Shown: positions 37,669 to 47,991 of the stretch, piece after piece
Position numbering within the stretch: position 1 is the first letter of the stretch
Layout: each line of letters begins with the position of its first letter
Assembly (NCBI GenBank): GCA_963691705.1
Contig: OY829541.1
Span: 57,397,931-57,461,930, forward strand
Direction: 5' to 3'
Length of the DNA stretch: 64,000 bases
DNA from: Viola odorata
Taxonomy: Eukaryota; Streptophyta; Magnoliopsida; Malpighiales; Violaceae
Position numbers and translations under genes: made by a program
Notes under the pieces: model-generated
Databases searched by the model: none
What the model was told of the DNA's origin: nothing
The model's input: the letters and a program-made list of their open reading frames with translations, nothing else

Positions 37669-39651
37669 ATGGAATATTCTTCTTCTTCGTCTTCTTCTCC
37701 TGTGTCATCACTTTTGTTCTGCTTTTGTTTCATTTGCTTCTTCCTTTGCATCCAAGCTAGATCGCATTATCCCAAGGAACACAAACACAAACGCTCTCAC
37801 AACAAAAGCTCCACAATTTCATCTCCTCCCCCGCCCGTGCCTGCCCCTGCCAATCCACCTGATCAGGGTACGGTTTTTGATGTGAGAAAATTTGGAGCTG
37901 TTGGTGATGGAGTAGCGGACGATACCGAAGCGTTCAAGATGGCATGGGATGCTGCCTGTAATGTTGATTCTGCAACCATTATTGTTCCTAATGGTTTCGA
38001 ATTCATGATCCAATCCACCATTTTCACAGGTCCTTGTCATGGTGGTTTAGTTTTTCAGGTATTCTTGTACTTATCTCACTCCTGTCAGTTTTTTTCCCCC
38101 TTTTTTTGGTGGGTTTTTGACAATTTGTTGAAATACTGTGCTCAATGAAAAGATTGATGGGACTCTTATGACACCTGATGGACCTGAGTCTTGGCCACAG
38201 AAGAACAGCAGGAGACAATGGCTTGTTTTCTACAGAATACATGAAATGTCACTGCAAGGAGGTGGGGTAATAGATGGCAGAGGAGAGAAATGGTGGGATC
38301 TTCCTTGCAAGCCCCACAAGGTAATCTTGCCCGTTCATAATGTTAAATCATGATTAAATTCTCACCGTAAAAAAAGAAAGTAAATAAAATCCTTAGCGAG
38401 GTGTATCGAATCGGTAGTACAGGAGTGTAGGCGGGGCCAAATATCATGTTCCATAGCTATATGCCTGAAATTTATTTATTGTTTGTGCCATTCTGTTATG
38501 TTGTTAAATTCCATGGTTAATACTGACTATTTCCTAATGGAACAGGGAATGAATGGAAACACTTCACCTGGACCATGTGACAGTCCAGTAGTAAGTCCTT
38601 CTGCACTAACTCTTGTGTTTTAAAATTATTCCACCTTTTTAAGTTAATACATAACTTTTTTGTTTTTCTGATGCAGGCCATAAGATTCTTTATGAGCTCA
38701 AACCTGAGTGTTTATGGAATCAAGGTCAAGAATAGCCCTCAATTCAACATCAGATTCGACAGCTGCAGTAATGTTCGCGTCGAATCGATTCATATCATTG
38801 CGCCTGCCTCAAGCCCCAACACTGATGGAATCCACATTGAGAATACCAACAATGTTGAAATACATAACTCAGTAATATCCAATGGTATAAAATCAAACAA
38901 AAACTCCATAATTGGATAGCATACTGAAGAAATAAAACAATGTTTTGATCATCAATTAAATGACTGTTAACAGGTGACGATTGTGTATCGATCGGGTCAG
39001 GATGTTACGATGTAGACGTAAAGAACGTAACTTGTGGACCTAGTCACGGTATCAGGTACCTCAGCTACAAATTTCCTGAACATTTCTTTCTAGTATTATG
39101 TCCATGACTCTATAGTTCTGTTAAAATGTACTTTTTTCTTTCTGCTCAGCATCGGAAGTCTAGGCAATCATAATTCTCGAGCCTGCGTATCGAACATCAC
39201 AGTTAGAGATTCAGTGATAAGAGCATCAGACAATGGGGTTCGGATCAAGACATGGCAGGGAGGATTCGGAGTAGTGATGGGAATCAAATTCAGCAACATT
39301 CACATGGACAATGTTCGGAACCCGATCATAATCGATCAGTTCTATTGCCTAAGCAAGCGCTGCTCCAACCAAACCTCAGCTGTTTCTGTCCATGACATTA
39401 TATACCAAAACATAAAAGGAACATACAATATTCGAAGCCCGCCGATGCATTTCGCCTGCAGCGATTCAGTTCCTTGCACCAACTTAACATTATCGAATAT
39501 CGAGCTTGTTCCTGCTCAAGGAAGCTTTGTGCGGAACCCATTTTGTTGGAATGCGTACGGAGAGTTGGAAAGCATGGCCGTTCCTCAGGTTTCTTGCTTG
39601 AATGGAGGCATTCCTAGACCAATTCTGAATAATGACATGGAGTACTGTTGA
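37669..39651 (+). CDS. Polygalacturonase-like GH28 enzyme, 6 exons, 464 aa, secreted
   Basis: GH28 polygalacturonases hydrolyse de-esterified homogalacturonan in the cell wall. The exons are 37669-38058, 38153-38320, 38546-38590, 38677-38884, 38974-39055 and 39150-39651; they sum to 1395 nt in frame. I chose ATG 37669 because the upstream in-frame codon at 37654 is TTG. A signal peptide ([16 protein letters not shown], about residues 14-29) is followed by a His/Lys- and Pro-rich linker ([14 protein letters not shown]). The GH28 domain starts at [21 protein letters not shown]. The four family motifs are present: NTDG (exon 4), GDDC spanning exons 4-5, SHGIS (normally GHGIS), and VRIKTWQGG. The conserved C-terminal cysteines are also present. 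The intron-1 acceptor lacks a clear pyrimidine tract. It appears functional. Confidence 0.93.
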
Positions 39652-42150
39652 CCAACTGATCATTAATTTGTGTTAGAAGCAATTGATTTTAAGCTCAGTT
39701 CGTGTGTGTGTGTGGTGTATAGATAGATAATTGAGAAGAGAAACCATGGATGTTTTTATCATGGTAACTCTAATTATGTAACGACTGTTGTGGAGTGTAG
39801 TATTTTAATCTCCTCCCTATAATATGTATACCGATCTTCTAGTTGAATTGTGTTCACTTTGCAACAAGCGAACAGGTAATTAATACACATACAAGAATTT
39901 AAACCAATGGCTTCTTAATTAAGTATCGACATCGTCGAACTACTCGTACCAAGAGGCAGTTGTTATGTGGTAGCCGTCGAAAGAAGCACTTGGACAATAG
40001 GTGGTGGTGGTGGTGGTGGTGTATTCTGCGGGACAACTTTTCAGTATCGGTTCTGCACGCGCAGGAGAAAGGGATCCTCCTTTCTTTCTGTGCGCAAGCT
40101 AAGCTAAACTCCAAATTCCAATTCCCACTCAACAAATTCAACTTTTCGATCACTTTCAATTTCATGGTAGTGCATAAAATGCACGAAAAGGGGACAGGAA
40201 AATTGATTTCTCTGTAATTTTGGACTCATTATTTTTGGATCAAACATTTTATAAAGTGATAAGATTAAACAATTTACCACAAAAAAAAAATTTAACCGAA
40301 GGATTGTTTTGATAACCATAAATCATAGTTTCTATGTAAAGGCAATGAAATGAAGGTGCTTATTGTCTGTGTGTTACATAGGTGGGGAAAAGTATATAGG
40401 ATAGGAGGAGGATTGCAATAACAAAAAGTAGTTTTCTCTCTCTCTCTCTTTCATTCTGTTATGTGTTGCGCCAAACATACTTATTGTAAAATTTTATGAT
40501 ACCAACCACATATTAAAAATGAATAAATCAATAACTACTTTTTTTGATTAAATCAAACTATATAATATAATCATCGGTCAACATTCACTTTACATCGTTA
40601 CATAACTCACTCTCTTTCAAATTCTATAGGTTATAAAATATAAATGGTTATTAAAAGATCTAAATTAAAATAATGATGAAATAATGATGTAAAATATTAA
40701 AATTAATGGGCAAGAAACTCTTGAAATTTCATGATATGAGTTATAAATATAATTGCAATAATATTTGATTTGATATTTGCCACTTGTATGAAGGATGACA
40801 CTAATTTGTGAGGGTTTTAAAATTTTAGATGATTTCTTCTCTAACTTTCACACAAACTAATGTAGGTGTTTTATATGTTCCTTCGAGCCGAAAATTATTC
40901 TCATCTAAATATCCTCGAATCACTCAATTACATATAAAAGACTAGTGGATGTTAATTACCTGGAAAAAACGAAAATAGTTAACATAAAGGGAAGGAACCT
41001 AACGCACTATCATGCTATCTCGGATCTCAACAGTACAGCTACTGGGGAAGCTGTGGATTGATTAAAGGTCACTCACTAATATAGATTGCTTGGACTTATG
41101 TCGGTAGAGAGAGTTAATACGATGGAGAGGTTGGGACCTATGATAAACGGAGGGTTTCGGGCGGCCATGTCGGCCTTTTTCTAACAGTCGCTCCGCAATT
41201 ATTCGTTTTTTTTTTTCTTGAGAAAAATAAAAAGTAGTGGATCAAAATCAAAACGGGTGCAAGAGATCCAAAAACGAATGGTCCAAGTCCAAGTCCAACA
41301 GTTGCGAGGAAGACACACCCATGCCAGGCTGCCACTGCCATAAGACTGGGCCTCAAGTTAATACGTTTGGGCCCAACACCTTCGACGGGCATTCTCACGC
41401 CCAAAGGCCCAAGTCCTTAATTTTTATTTTATCTTATCAGTTACCACCAATGAGCATTTGACTCGTCATCAACATGGGCAGATCCGAATTCATAATTATG
41501 GGTTGGGCTACCAAATCCAATTACTAGCGATGACAATAAAGTTATAAACTAAATAAATGCGAGAGTGCTCGTACAGTTTGGATCCGGAAATTACTCCATA
41601 TTTAACTACAAAAAAGAAAGGAACTTACTCAAGTTTTTATCATAGGTCCTTACTTGCACCCGATATTTAAACTTTCCGATATTTAAACTTTAGAAAGCAA
41701 GGTAAAAGTACAAAGCATACGAGATGAGAATATGGGTAATGAACACTTTTTTATTATTAATTATCAATTTTTGTTTCTCGGAATGTTTTTTCAACTGAGA
41801 CTAATCTTGTTAGAATTTTATCGAACTTTCAAAAAATGGTGAGTGGTGACTCTCTAAGCATGATTTTCTTCCTTCCCGGAATTTAAACTCAAAATTTTGA
41901 TTAAAAATGAACAAATTTATTAGAACTTAACTACTACCGATGATGATTTTTATTATTCTTTTTTTAATACACTTCTTTTTTTCATCTCTTTCAGAAATTA
42001 ATAAATTAATAATGCGTCATTCGATAATGCGTCACATTTTTTGTCATGACGTAGATGAAGATTTCCTAATACACATCATTCGTCTGCCCTGCGAATTTCC
42101 TGAATTGCCACTGCCTTTTAGTCTTTGGATTTTGAGCTTAGTGGACTTCG
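39652..42150. other. Intergenic region after the pectinase gene
   Basis: It begins with the likely 3' UTR of the GH28 gene. It contains a (TGG)n run (about 40001-40020) and a (CT)n run (about 40435-40450). I recognise no gene. Confidence 0.5.
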
Positions 42151-42599
42151 AGGCTGTTTGGGAGTATGAGTTGGATACCCAACCCAGCATTTCCAGACTA
42201 AAATGACAAGAATTGTGTAAAAGATCCAAAAAATTGGCATTTTTGGGTGACCAACCCAGCAAAACAGGGGTTTAGCCTTCTCTCTTCTTTTTTTTTTTTT
42301 TTTTTCATTTCATTTTAATTTTTTTATTTTATATAACCAACAAAATAAATTAAAAACTACCACAATAAAATCTTTATTTCAAGATAAGTAATTCTAAATC
42401 CATTTTTCCTATTTTTATTAATTTTTTAAAAATTAGTTTTATGTCCTTTATGGTCATTTTACCAAACACTTCAGGTATTTTACAGCTATTTTAATTTTTT
42501 TTACCAAACAGCACACTCCGTTTCCCAAAAGTCATTTTCCTACTCAGCTTTTACTCACAGAATTTTTTCCCACCGAACCGGAACGCCAAACAGACCCTT
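42150..42599. mobile_element. Probable DNA-transposon MITE (about 450 bp) with CTGTTTGG ends
   Basis: The left end GGCTGTTTGGGAG (from 42152) and the right end CCAAACAGACCC (42586-42597) are inverted. The interior is AT-rich with no coding capacity. I could not settle the target duplication, so the superfamily (hAT or PIF/Harbinger) is open. Confidence 0.45.
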
Positions 42600-43259
42600 A
42601 ATCGGAAGTTTCGTTTTGGTCAAACAACTTATAATTATTTTCCCCCCAATTTGCTTGAAAAAGAAGAAGAATAGCAATGGCTTCCATATGATTCACGATG
42701 AACAAAACAGGTTGGTAAGGTCATAATTATATTCATTTTTTTAATTTTAATTTTTAATGTGGTGAAATATGTGTTTAAAACAAGTTTATGAAAATTTTAG
42801 TTGATTCTTAATTTTCTCTAATTAAAAGCAACTACTCTCGTATTTTATTTTATTTAAAAAAAGAGCAATTAGAAATATTAAAAATTATATATATAACTTG
42901 TCAATTCATATATTATTAATTTATATTACATACTCTTTCAAAAAAATGTATATGTCGTACTTTAAAAAAATTATATTTGGGAGAGTTATAATTTTTAGAG
43001 GTTCAGCGTAACTCGAACTATATATAATATCAATTGAGAAAAAAATTGAGAAAAAAATTAACGTAATTTTTAAATAAAAAAATAGAGAATGAAAATGGAA
43101 GTACTTAAGTGTGAGTGAAAAATAATTAAAAATGGTTGACGAAGACATTAAAAAAACATATTTCCTGAGAAGCTAAGGTCAGCACTCAGCAGACGAATGC
43201 TTTCCAGTTTCCAGAGAATAACTGCGGAAATTGATATACTGGCTGTCCTTTTCTATATA

Positions 43260-43493
43260 CTCCCTCTATTCATAATTAATAGACGCGTGTACTGTAGACA
43301 CGTATTTTGAGAAAGTCGAACGATTCACTATTTGACCCCAAAAAATTCGTACTTTTTTTCTAACGTACGTTAATCCTTGACGTATGTCCGAAAAAAAATT
43401 CAGAATTTTTTGGGGTAAAATAGTGAATTGTTCGATTTACTCGAGACGCGTGTCTACAGTACACGCGTCTATTAATTATGGACAGAGAGGGAG
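43260..43493. mobile_element. Stowaway-like MITE, 234 bp, near-palindromic
   Basis: TA target sites lie at 43258-43259 and 43494-43495. The terminal arms start CTCCCTCTATTCATAATTAA and end in the inverse (TTAATTATGGACAGAGAGGGAG). Their inner parts share GACGCGTGTACTGTAGACACG. The CTCCCTC end is typical of Stowaway (Tc1/mariner) MITEs. It could fold into one long hairpin. Confidence 0.85.
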
Positions 43494-43495
43494 TA

Positions 43496-44253
43496 TAAAC
43501 AAACACCTATGTGGTCTCATAGAGAATAGGTACACTGCATTAAAAAAAATTATATAGATTGTAAAATTCTACTTTAACTCTTATCGTTTAAAATTATATA
43601 ATATAAACTTTATCAATTTTTTAAAATTACAATTTTAACTTCTTAAATAGTTAAATAATTTAAAAATATATATAAATTATAGAAAAAGTGTAACGTTCAC
43701 TTCACTATAAAGAAATGGAGAAAAGTAATAAGATTTTTTTAACATTTTTTTAAAAGGAAACAATTCAAAACAAATTGTCAAAATTTCAATATTTTTTTTC
43801 CATTTTCAACTTTTTTATTTGAATTATTTAAAATATTATAAAAGTTAAAATTGCAACTTTTAAAAAATTATAAAATTTATATTGTACATTTTTAAACTAT
43901 GAGTAAAATTGGAACATTTGTAAATTATAGGGTTTTGTATGTAGTTTTTCCTAGATTATGGACAGTAAGGCCCCGTTTACCTCACAGTTTTTTGAAAACT
44001 GAACTTTTTTTTCAAAAATGCGTTTACTTCGCGCTATTTTCGTTTCTGTTTTTGAAATAAAAAATTTCAGAATAAAAACTCGTGTAAATATTCGATTTGA
44101 AAATTTCTAAATCAATTCTCAAATATCATGTTAAATTTTACAACTTTGACTCAAATAAGTGGCGACACTCATCATTATTATAACAATAACTATAGTGATG
44201 GATCCCACCACGAAATAGAAGGGCGTTAAAAAAACTACTAATGGTAGTTCCTA
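43496..44253. other. AT-rich spacer between two Stowaway-like MITEs
   Basis: Very AT-rich and no gene seen. A GGCCCCGTTTACCTCACAG segment near 43970 resembles a DNA-transposon end, but I found no partner end. Confidence 0.5.
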
Positions 44254-44513
44254 CTCCCTCTGTCCTTCAATGTTTGTCTTCCTCGCATCCCAATATTCAG
44301 TAGGAAATGCATATCGAGGAGGCCGGATGGGGCACTATTTGACCCCAAAAAAATTCGAATTTTTTTGTGAACGTACGTTAATCCTTAACGTACTTCCCAG
44401 AAAAAATTAGGGATAAAATTGTCTCAAATAGTGAGTCTACCGACCGTTTTAAGATACGTGTCGAAACAGTAAAAGTAAAAGCTAAAACGACCAACATTGA
44501 AGGACGGAGGGAG
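44254..44513. mobile_element. Second Stowaway-like MITE, 260 bp
   Basis: TA target sites lie at 44252-44253 and 44514-44515. The ends CTCCCTCTGTCCTTCAATGT and ACATTGAAGGACGGAGGGAG are inverted. The core shares CACTATTTGACCCCAAAAAA and AACGTACGTTAATCCTT with the element at 43260-43493, so both are one family although their arms differ. Confidence 0.85.
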
Positions 44514-44515
44514 TA

Positions 44516-45193
44516 TTATTTATCTTGAGTGTAAAATAATCTTAAAATGTGATATGATATACTTTAATGTATACAGTCTACATGAATGAAAATAATAGTT
44601 AATTGAAACGTCACGTATCCGTCAAAATTGAAGCTATGAAAAAACCACTCAATTAGTATGTAGATTTACCAACTTTTTTATTTTTTTAAAATAAATAAAT
44701 AATGTGGACTAGAGACGACTGAGACTAATACAATTATAGAATGATTGAAATTGAAATCAATGGAGAATATGTAAAAAGAGTAAGAGGGTACATTTGTCAA
44801 CCAAACCATTGACGTTGCTTCTTCTCCTTTTTTGTGAAATTTAATAATCCCTCTGCTACAAATTAAATGACTTCATCGCATTCTAATATTCAATAGGTTT
44901 AACACTAAAAATACAAATAAAATGAACAGTAAAAACAAATTCCCCGGAGGGAGGATTGTATACTTAATTTAAGGAGAATAAAACCGGAAAAAAAATCATA
45001 AAATGGTGTGGACCGTTAAGAGCTTAAAAACAAGGGAGAAAGAGGGAGGAAACATCATAGAAATTGCCGGGGCGGCGGGGCCGTCCAGTGTCATCATATA
45101 ATTGTTCTTCTGTTTCTTTTTTTCTTCCTCCTTTCTTTTTTTTTCTCTCTGCAAATTTACTAGAGCATACCGACACCAGAAAGGGAGACAGAT
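44516..45193 (+). promoter_or_regulatory. Upstream region of NIMIN-like gene 1
   Basis: No gene is seen. ATTGACGTTG at 44808-44817 combines a W-box core (TTGAC) and a TGACG core, about 380 bp before the start codon. TTGTCAACC just before it holds an inverted TTGAC. These site classes are bound by WRKY and TGA factors in salicylate-responsive promoters. Confidence 0.45.
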
Positions 45194-45625
45194 ATGGAGC
45201 AGCAGCAGCAGAAGGGAAAGAAGAGGAAATTAGCGTGGGAAGAAGATGATGATGAGATGAAGGAGGAGGAAAAAATGGAGAAGTTCTTTGCCATCATACG
45301 CAGCATTCAAGAGACGCGTGACCAACTCCTCATGATGAACGGTTCACATCATCATCATCGTGCAATGAAGGAGACCAAGGTTAGTATTAATGGAGATGAT
45401 CAAGAAAAGATGCAGATACAGCAGGTGAGTAGGACTACTGCTTGGAAACCTTCATTTCAACCGGAAGATTTCATGAAAGAGAGTGGTATTGGTGGTACTA
45501 AAAATGCTACCTTCCTTGTCACACTAGCAGACCCTTCCGATCAAGGAAAAAACGGTGGTGGTGGTGGTACTGCCGATGCAAAAGAAAAGAATCAAGAAAG
45601 CTTAGACCTCAACCTTTCGCTTTAA
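45194..45625 (+). CDS. NIMIN/NRR-like NPR1-interacting protein 1, 143 aa
   Basis: NIMIN/NRR proteins are small nuclear proteins that bind the salicylate co-activator NPR1 and damp defence gene expression. After an N-terminal basic patch (KGKKRKLAW, a likely nuclear signal) comes an acidic run. The NPR1-binding-type helix is EEKMEKFFAIIRSIQETRDQ (about residues 24-43). A middle motif, WKPSFQPEDFM, is shared by all three copies in the cluster. The C-terminus LDLNLSL is an EAR repression motif that recruits TOPLESS-type co-repressors. It is a single exon starting at ATG 45194. The family call rests on these three blocks in order; I cannot say which named NIMIN it matches best. Confidence 0.82.
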   Translation: MEQQQQKGKKRKLAWEEDDDEMKEEEKMEKFFAIIRSIQETRDQLLMMNGSHHHHRAMKETKVSINGDDQEKMQIQQVSRTTAWKPSFQPEDFMKESGIGGTKNATFLVTLADPSDQGKNGGGGGTADAKEKNQESLDLNLSL

Positions 45626-45907
45626 CTGATTATTTGTTTAATTAGCTGCCTGTCCATATATTTATATATTTAATAATTACTAAAGAAGGCAGGTATTCAA
45701 TAAGTATGCACCTTCTTCATTTTTATTTATTTATTTATTAGTAGGCATCTTAATTTTTTTGTTTTACTTCAGTTCAGAATGTTAAATATGCATGTGTACC
45801 CATTTATCCATCAGAAGCAATATTGAAGAAAAAAAAAAGTTATTATTAAACTTCTTTTTAATTCTTTTTTTTTGTCTGGGTGATTTTTAGTTCCATTAAT
45901 CGCATCT

Positions 45908-46148
45908 GGCTCTTCTAATTTTTCCTTGAACATGACCAGTCGTGTTCAAAAAATCTGAACCGTTCAATAAAATTGGACGGATGAGATTAAAGATTCAACT
46001 AATTAATAAGTTGACTATTTGTTGAATTTTATTGACTCGTCAATTCATTAATGACTTGAATTTTTAATCTCATCCGTCCAATTTTATTGAACGATTCAAA
46101 TTCTTTTAACATAACTGATCATATTTAAGAGAAAATTAGAGAAGCTCA
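45908..46148. mobile_element. Foldback MITE, about 240 bp
   Basis: Two arms are inverted copies. CCGTTCAATAAAATTGGACG and GATGAGATTAAAGATTCAA on the left reappear as TTGAATTTTTAATCTCATC and CGTCCAATTTTATTGAACG on the right. The outer ends (CTTCTAATTTTT and AAAATTAGAGAAG) are also inverse. The exact ends and target duplication are not certain. A related left arm lies at 49243-49350. Confidence 0.7.
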
Positions 46149-46184
46149 ATCCTTTTTAATTAGTCATTCGTTCGCACATAGATC

Positions 46185-46302
46185 TCCATATTCCGAAACA
46201 AGAGAAAAAAAATGAAAGCAACAATTATTGGTCTAATTTAATGTCCATATTCCGAAACAAGAGAAAAAAAAATGAAAGCAACAATTATTGGTCTAATTTA
46301 GT
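46185..46302. repeat. 59-bp perfect-like tandem duplication
   Basis: TCCATATTCCGAAACAAGAG through TTGGTCTAATTTA occurs twice at a 59-bp spacing (46185 and 46244). The second copy has one extra A in its A-run, which suggests a very recent duplication. Confidence 0.85.
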
Positions 46303-47162
46303 ATAGTGATTTTAATAGTACGATTTACTAGTCTTGGTCATACCTTATATTGTGACGACTGACGAGTGCTATCCAACAATGAAGCTCGAGTTTCAAGGAC
46401 TAACAACTTCATGATAGAGAGATGATGACATAGACTCATAGTAGTACTCCGTATTAGGTAAGATTACTCAATATCTTTTGATAGAAACTTACTGCAGTAA
46501 TGGGCCAAGCATCTATTTAATAATTTAATAATTTATTTATTTTTGAAGAGGCCCAACCCAAGCCTTAGGCTTGGCAGGAGATGGGCCTTGGTGATCGGCG
46601 AACAAAAGGGTTTGAACTTAAACCAGAGTTTCTAATGGGTCCACGTCCACCCAGTGATAAATAATAAAGTGCACAAAAGAGTTAACCAGTATATATGAGT
46701 TGGGAGTACCCGATTCGGTGGGTTGAGTACAAATGGAAATTGGAATAGTCCCTCTGACAAGAAAGAAGAAGAAAAAAACCTTTTTTCAAAATCTTAATTC
46801 AAAGTTCTTGCGTCAAAGAAAAGGAAAAGAAAAACCATTGAGCTGACCAAAAATAGCACTTGCTAACCATAAGGCAGCAATGGACCAAGCTCCACTTTTT
46901 TTTCCAAGAACTTTTTTCAGTTTTAAGCCAAAATCGGTTGGTTCATGAAGGAGTGTGAACTTATTATCCATAATCCAATATAAAATGGGTTGGATGAGAC
47001 GGGTTTAAAATTAGTACCCCTAGCCGTTATCGTCGTTTAAAACCATGGATAGACTTCACACTTCACAGGCTGTGAAACCAAGGTCAAAAGGGATATGGTC
47101 AACAATAAAATAAATGATTAATGACACAAGGAGAGAAACGCAAGGCGGCCCCCTCGATACGA

Positions 47163-47342
47163 CGTCATTCCATCGACGTCATCGTTAGACTTAGATCTGA
47201 TGGCAATTGACAAGTTCCTCCTCTCCTCACCTCACCTCTGTACGTTTTTATTCTTTTCTATACTTTACAGCTTTACATTCGTTTCGCTCGCATGACGTCA
47301 TACACCCTGACGACAGCCACGAGTTGCCTGGTGCATTTGACG
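47163..47342 (+). promoter_or_regulatory. Cluster of five TGACG cores (as-1-like) upstream of NIMIN-like gene 2
   Basis: CGTCA occurs at 47163-47167 and 47177-47181. The palindrome TGACGTCA is at 47293-47300, and TGACG at 47308-47312 and 47338-47342. This lies about 250-430 bp before the ATG. Clustered TGACG sites form as-1-type elements bound by TGA bZIP factors, which NPR1 co-activates, so the gene is probably salicylate-inducible. Binding is inferred. Confidence 0.65.
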
Positions 47343-47595
47343 TCTATTATACCCATCACTAGAAACTTCCACCTAATACGTCCGAAGGGCATTTTCGTCC
47401 TTCCGCGTACAAACCCGTTTTAGTCCACCCACCTACAAATTGCCAAACTTGGAAGAAAGAAAAATATCGGAACAACGAGAGAGAACGAGAAAGTTGTGTT
47501 TGTGTTGAATACACTCTCATGTTTAGTATAAATATAAAAAATATACTGTCCTTGTTTCTTATCATTCCTTGTGATGAATTAAATAAATATTAAAG

Positions 47596-47991
47596 ATGGA
47601 AAATGGGAGATCGGCTGGTACTGATCATCATGATCAGGATCAAGAAGAAGAGCAGAAGATGGAGCAGTTCTTTGCCTTGATTAGGAAGTTTCAAGAGGCG
47701 CGTAATAGAAGAAGAATAGAATTATTGGAAGAGAAAGAGCAGCAGCAGCAGCAGAAGAAGAAAAAGATGAAGAGGTCGACGATTAAGGAAGATGATCATG
47801 ATCAGAAATCGAGGAGTTGGGTTCCTTGCTTCGAATTGGAAGATTTCTCGCAAGAAATTCAGTTCAAAAATCCACCTCCTCTTTTCTTCCCTACTAGTAA
47901 TGGCAGCTCTTGTGCCCAGAAAAATGATCTCCACAAGAAACAAGATCAAGATCAGGAAGATGATGGTTTAACCCTCAAGCTCGCGCTTTAG
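47596..47991 (+). CDS. NIMIN/NRR-like NPR1-interacting protein 2, 131 aa
   Basis: Same family as its neighbours. The NPR1-binding-type helix is EEQKMEQFFALIRKFQEARN (about residues 18-37). It is followed by a Q/K-rich basic stretch ending in KKKKMKR, a likely nuclear signal. The shared block is WVPCFELEDFS. The C-terminus is LTLKLAL, which keeps the LxLxL spacing of an EAR motif but loses the DLN core of copies 1 and 3, so repression may be weaker or use other partners. It is a single exon starting at ATG 47596. Five TGACG cores lie upstream. It is probably a feedback repressor of NPR1-dependent transcription. Confidence 0.8.
   Translation: MENGRSAGTDHHDQDQEEEQKMEQFFALIRKFQEARNRRRIELLEEKEQQQQQKKKKMKRSTIKEDDHDQKSRSWVPCFELEDFSQEIQFKNPPPLFFPTSNGSSCAQKNDLHKKQDQDQEDDGLTLKLAL

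Larger units (their letters stand above)
45626..47162. other. Spacer between NIMIN-like genes 1 and 2
   Basis: It contains a foldback MITE (about 45908-46148) and a 59-bp tandem duplication (46185-46302). No other gene or repeat was seen. Confidence 0.5.

Noticed and set aside
39960..40217. ORF with a run of tryptophans
   Set aside because: It is produced by a (TGG)n microsatellite. No family features.
44836..44960. Possible third MITE with CCCTC...GAGGG ends
   Set aside because: The inverted match is too short and there is no clear target duplication.
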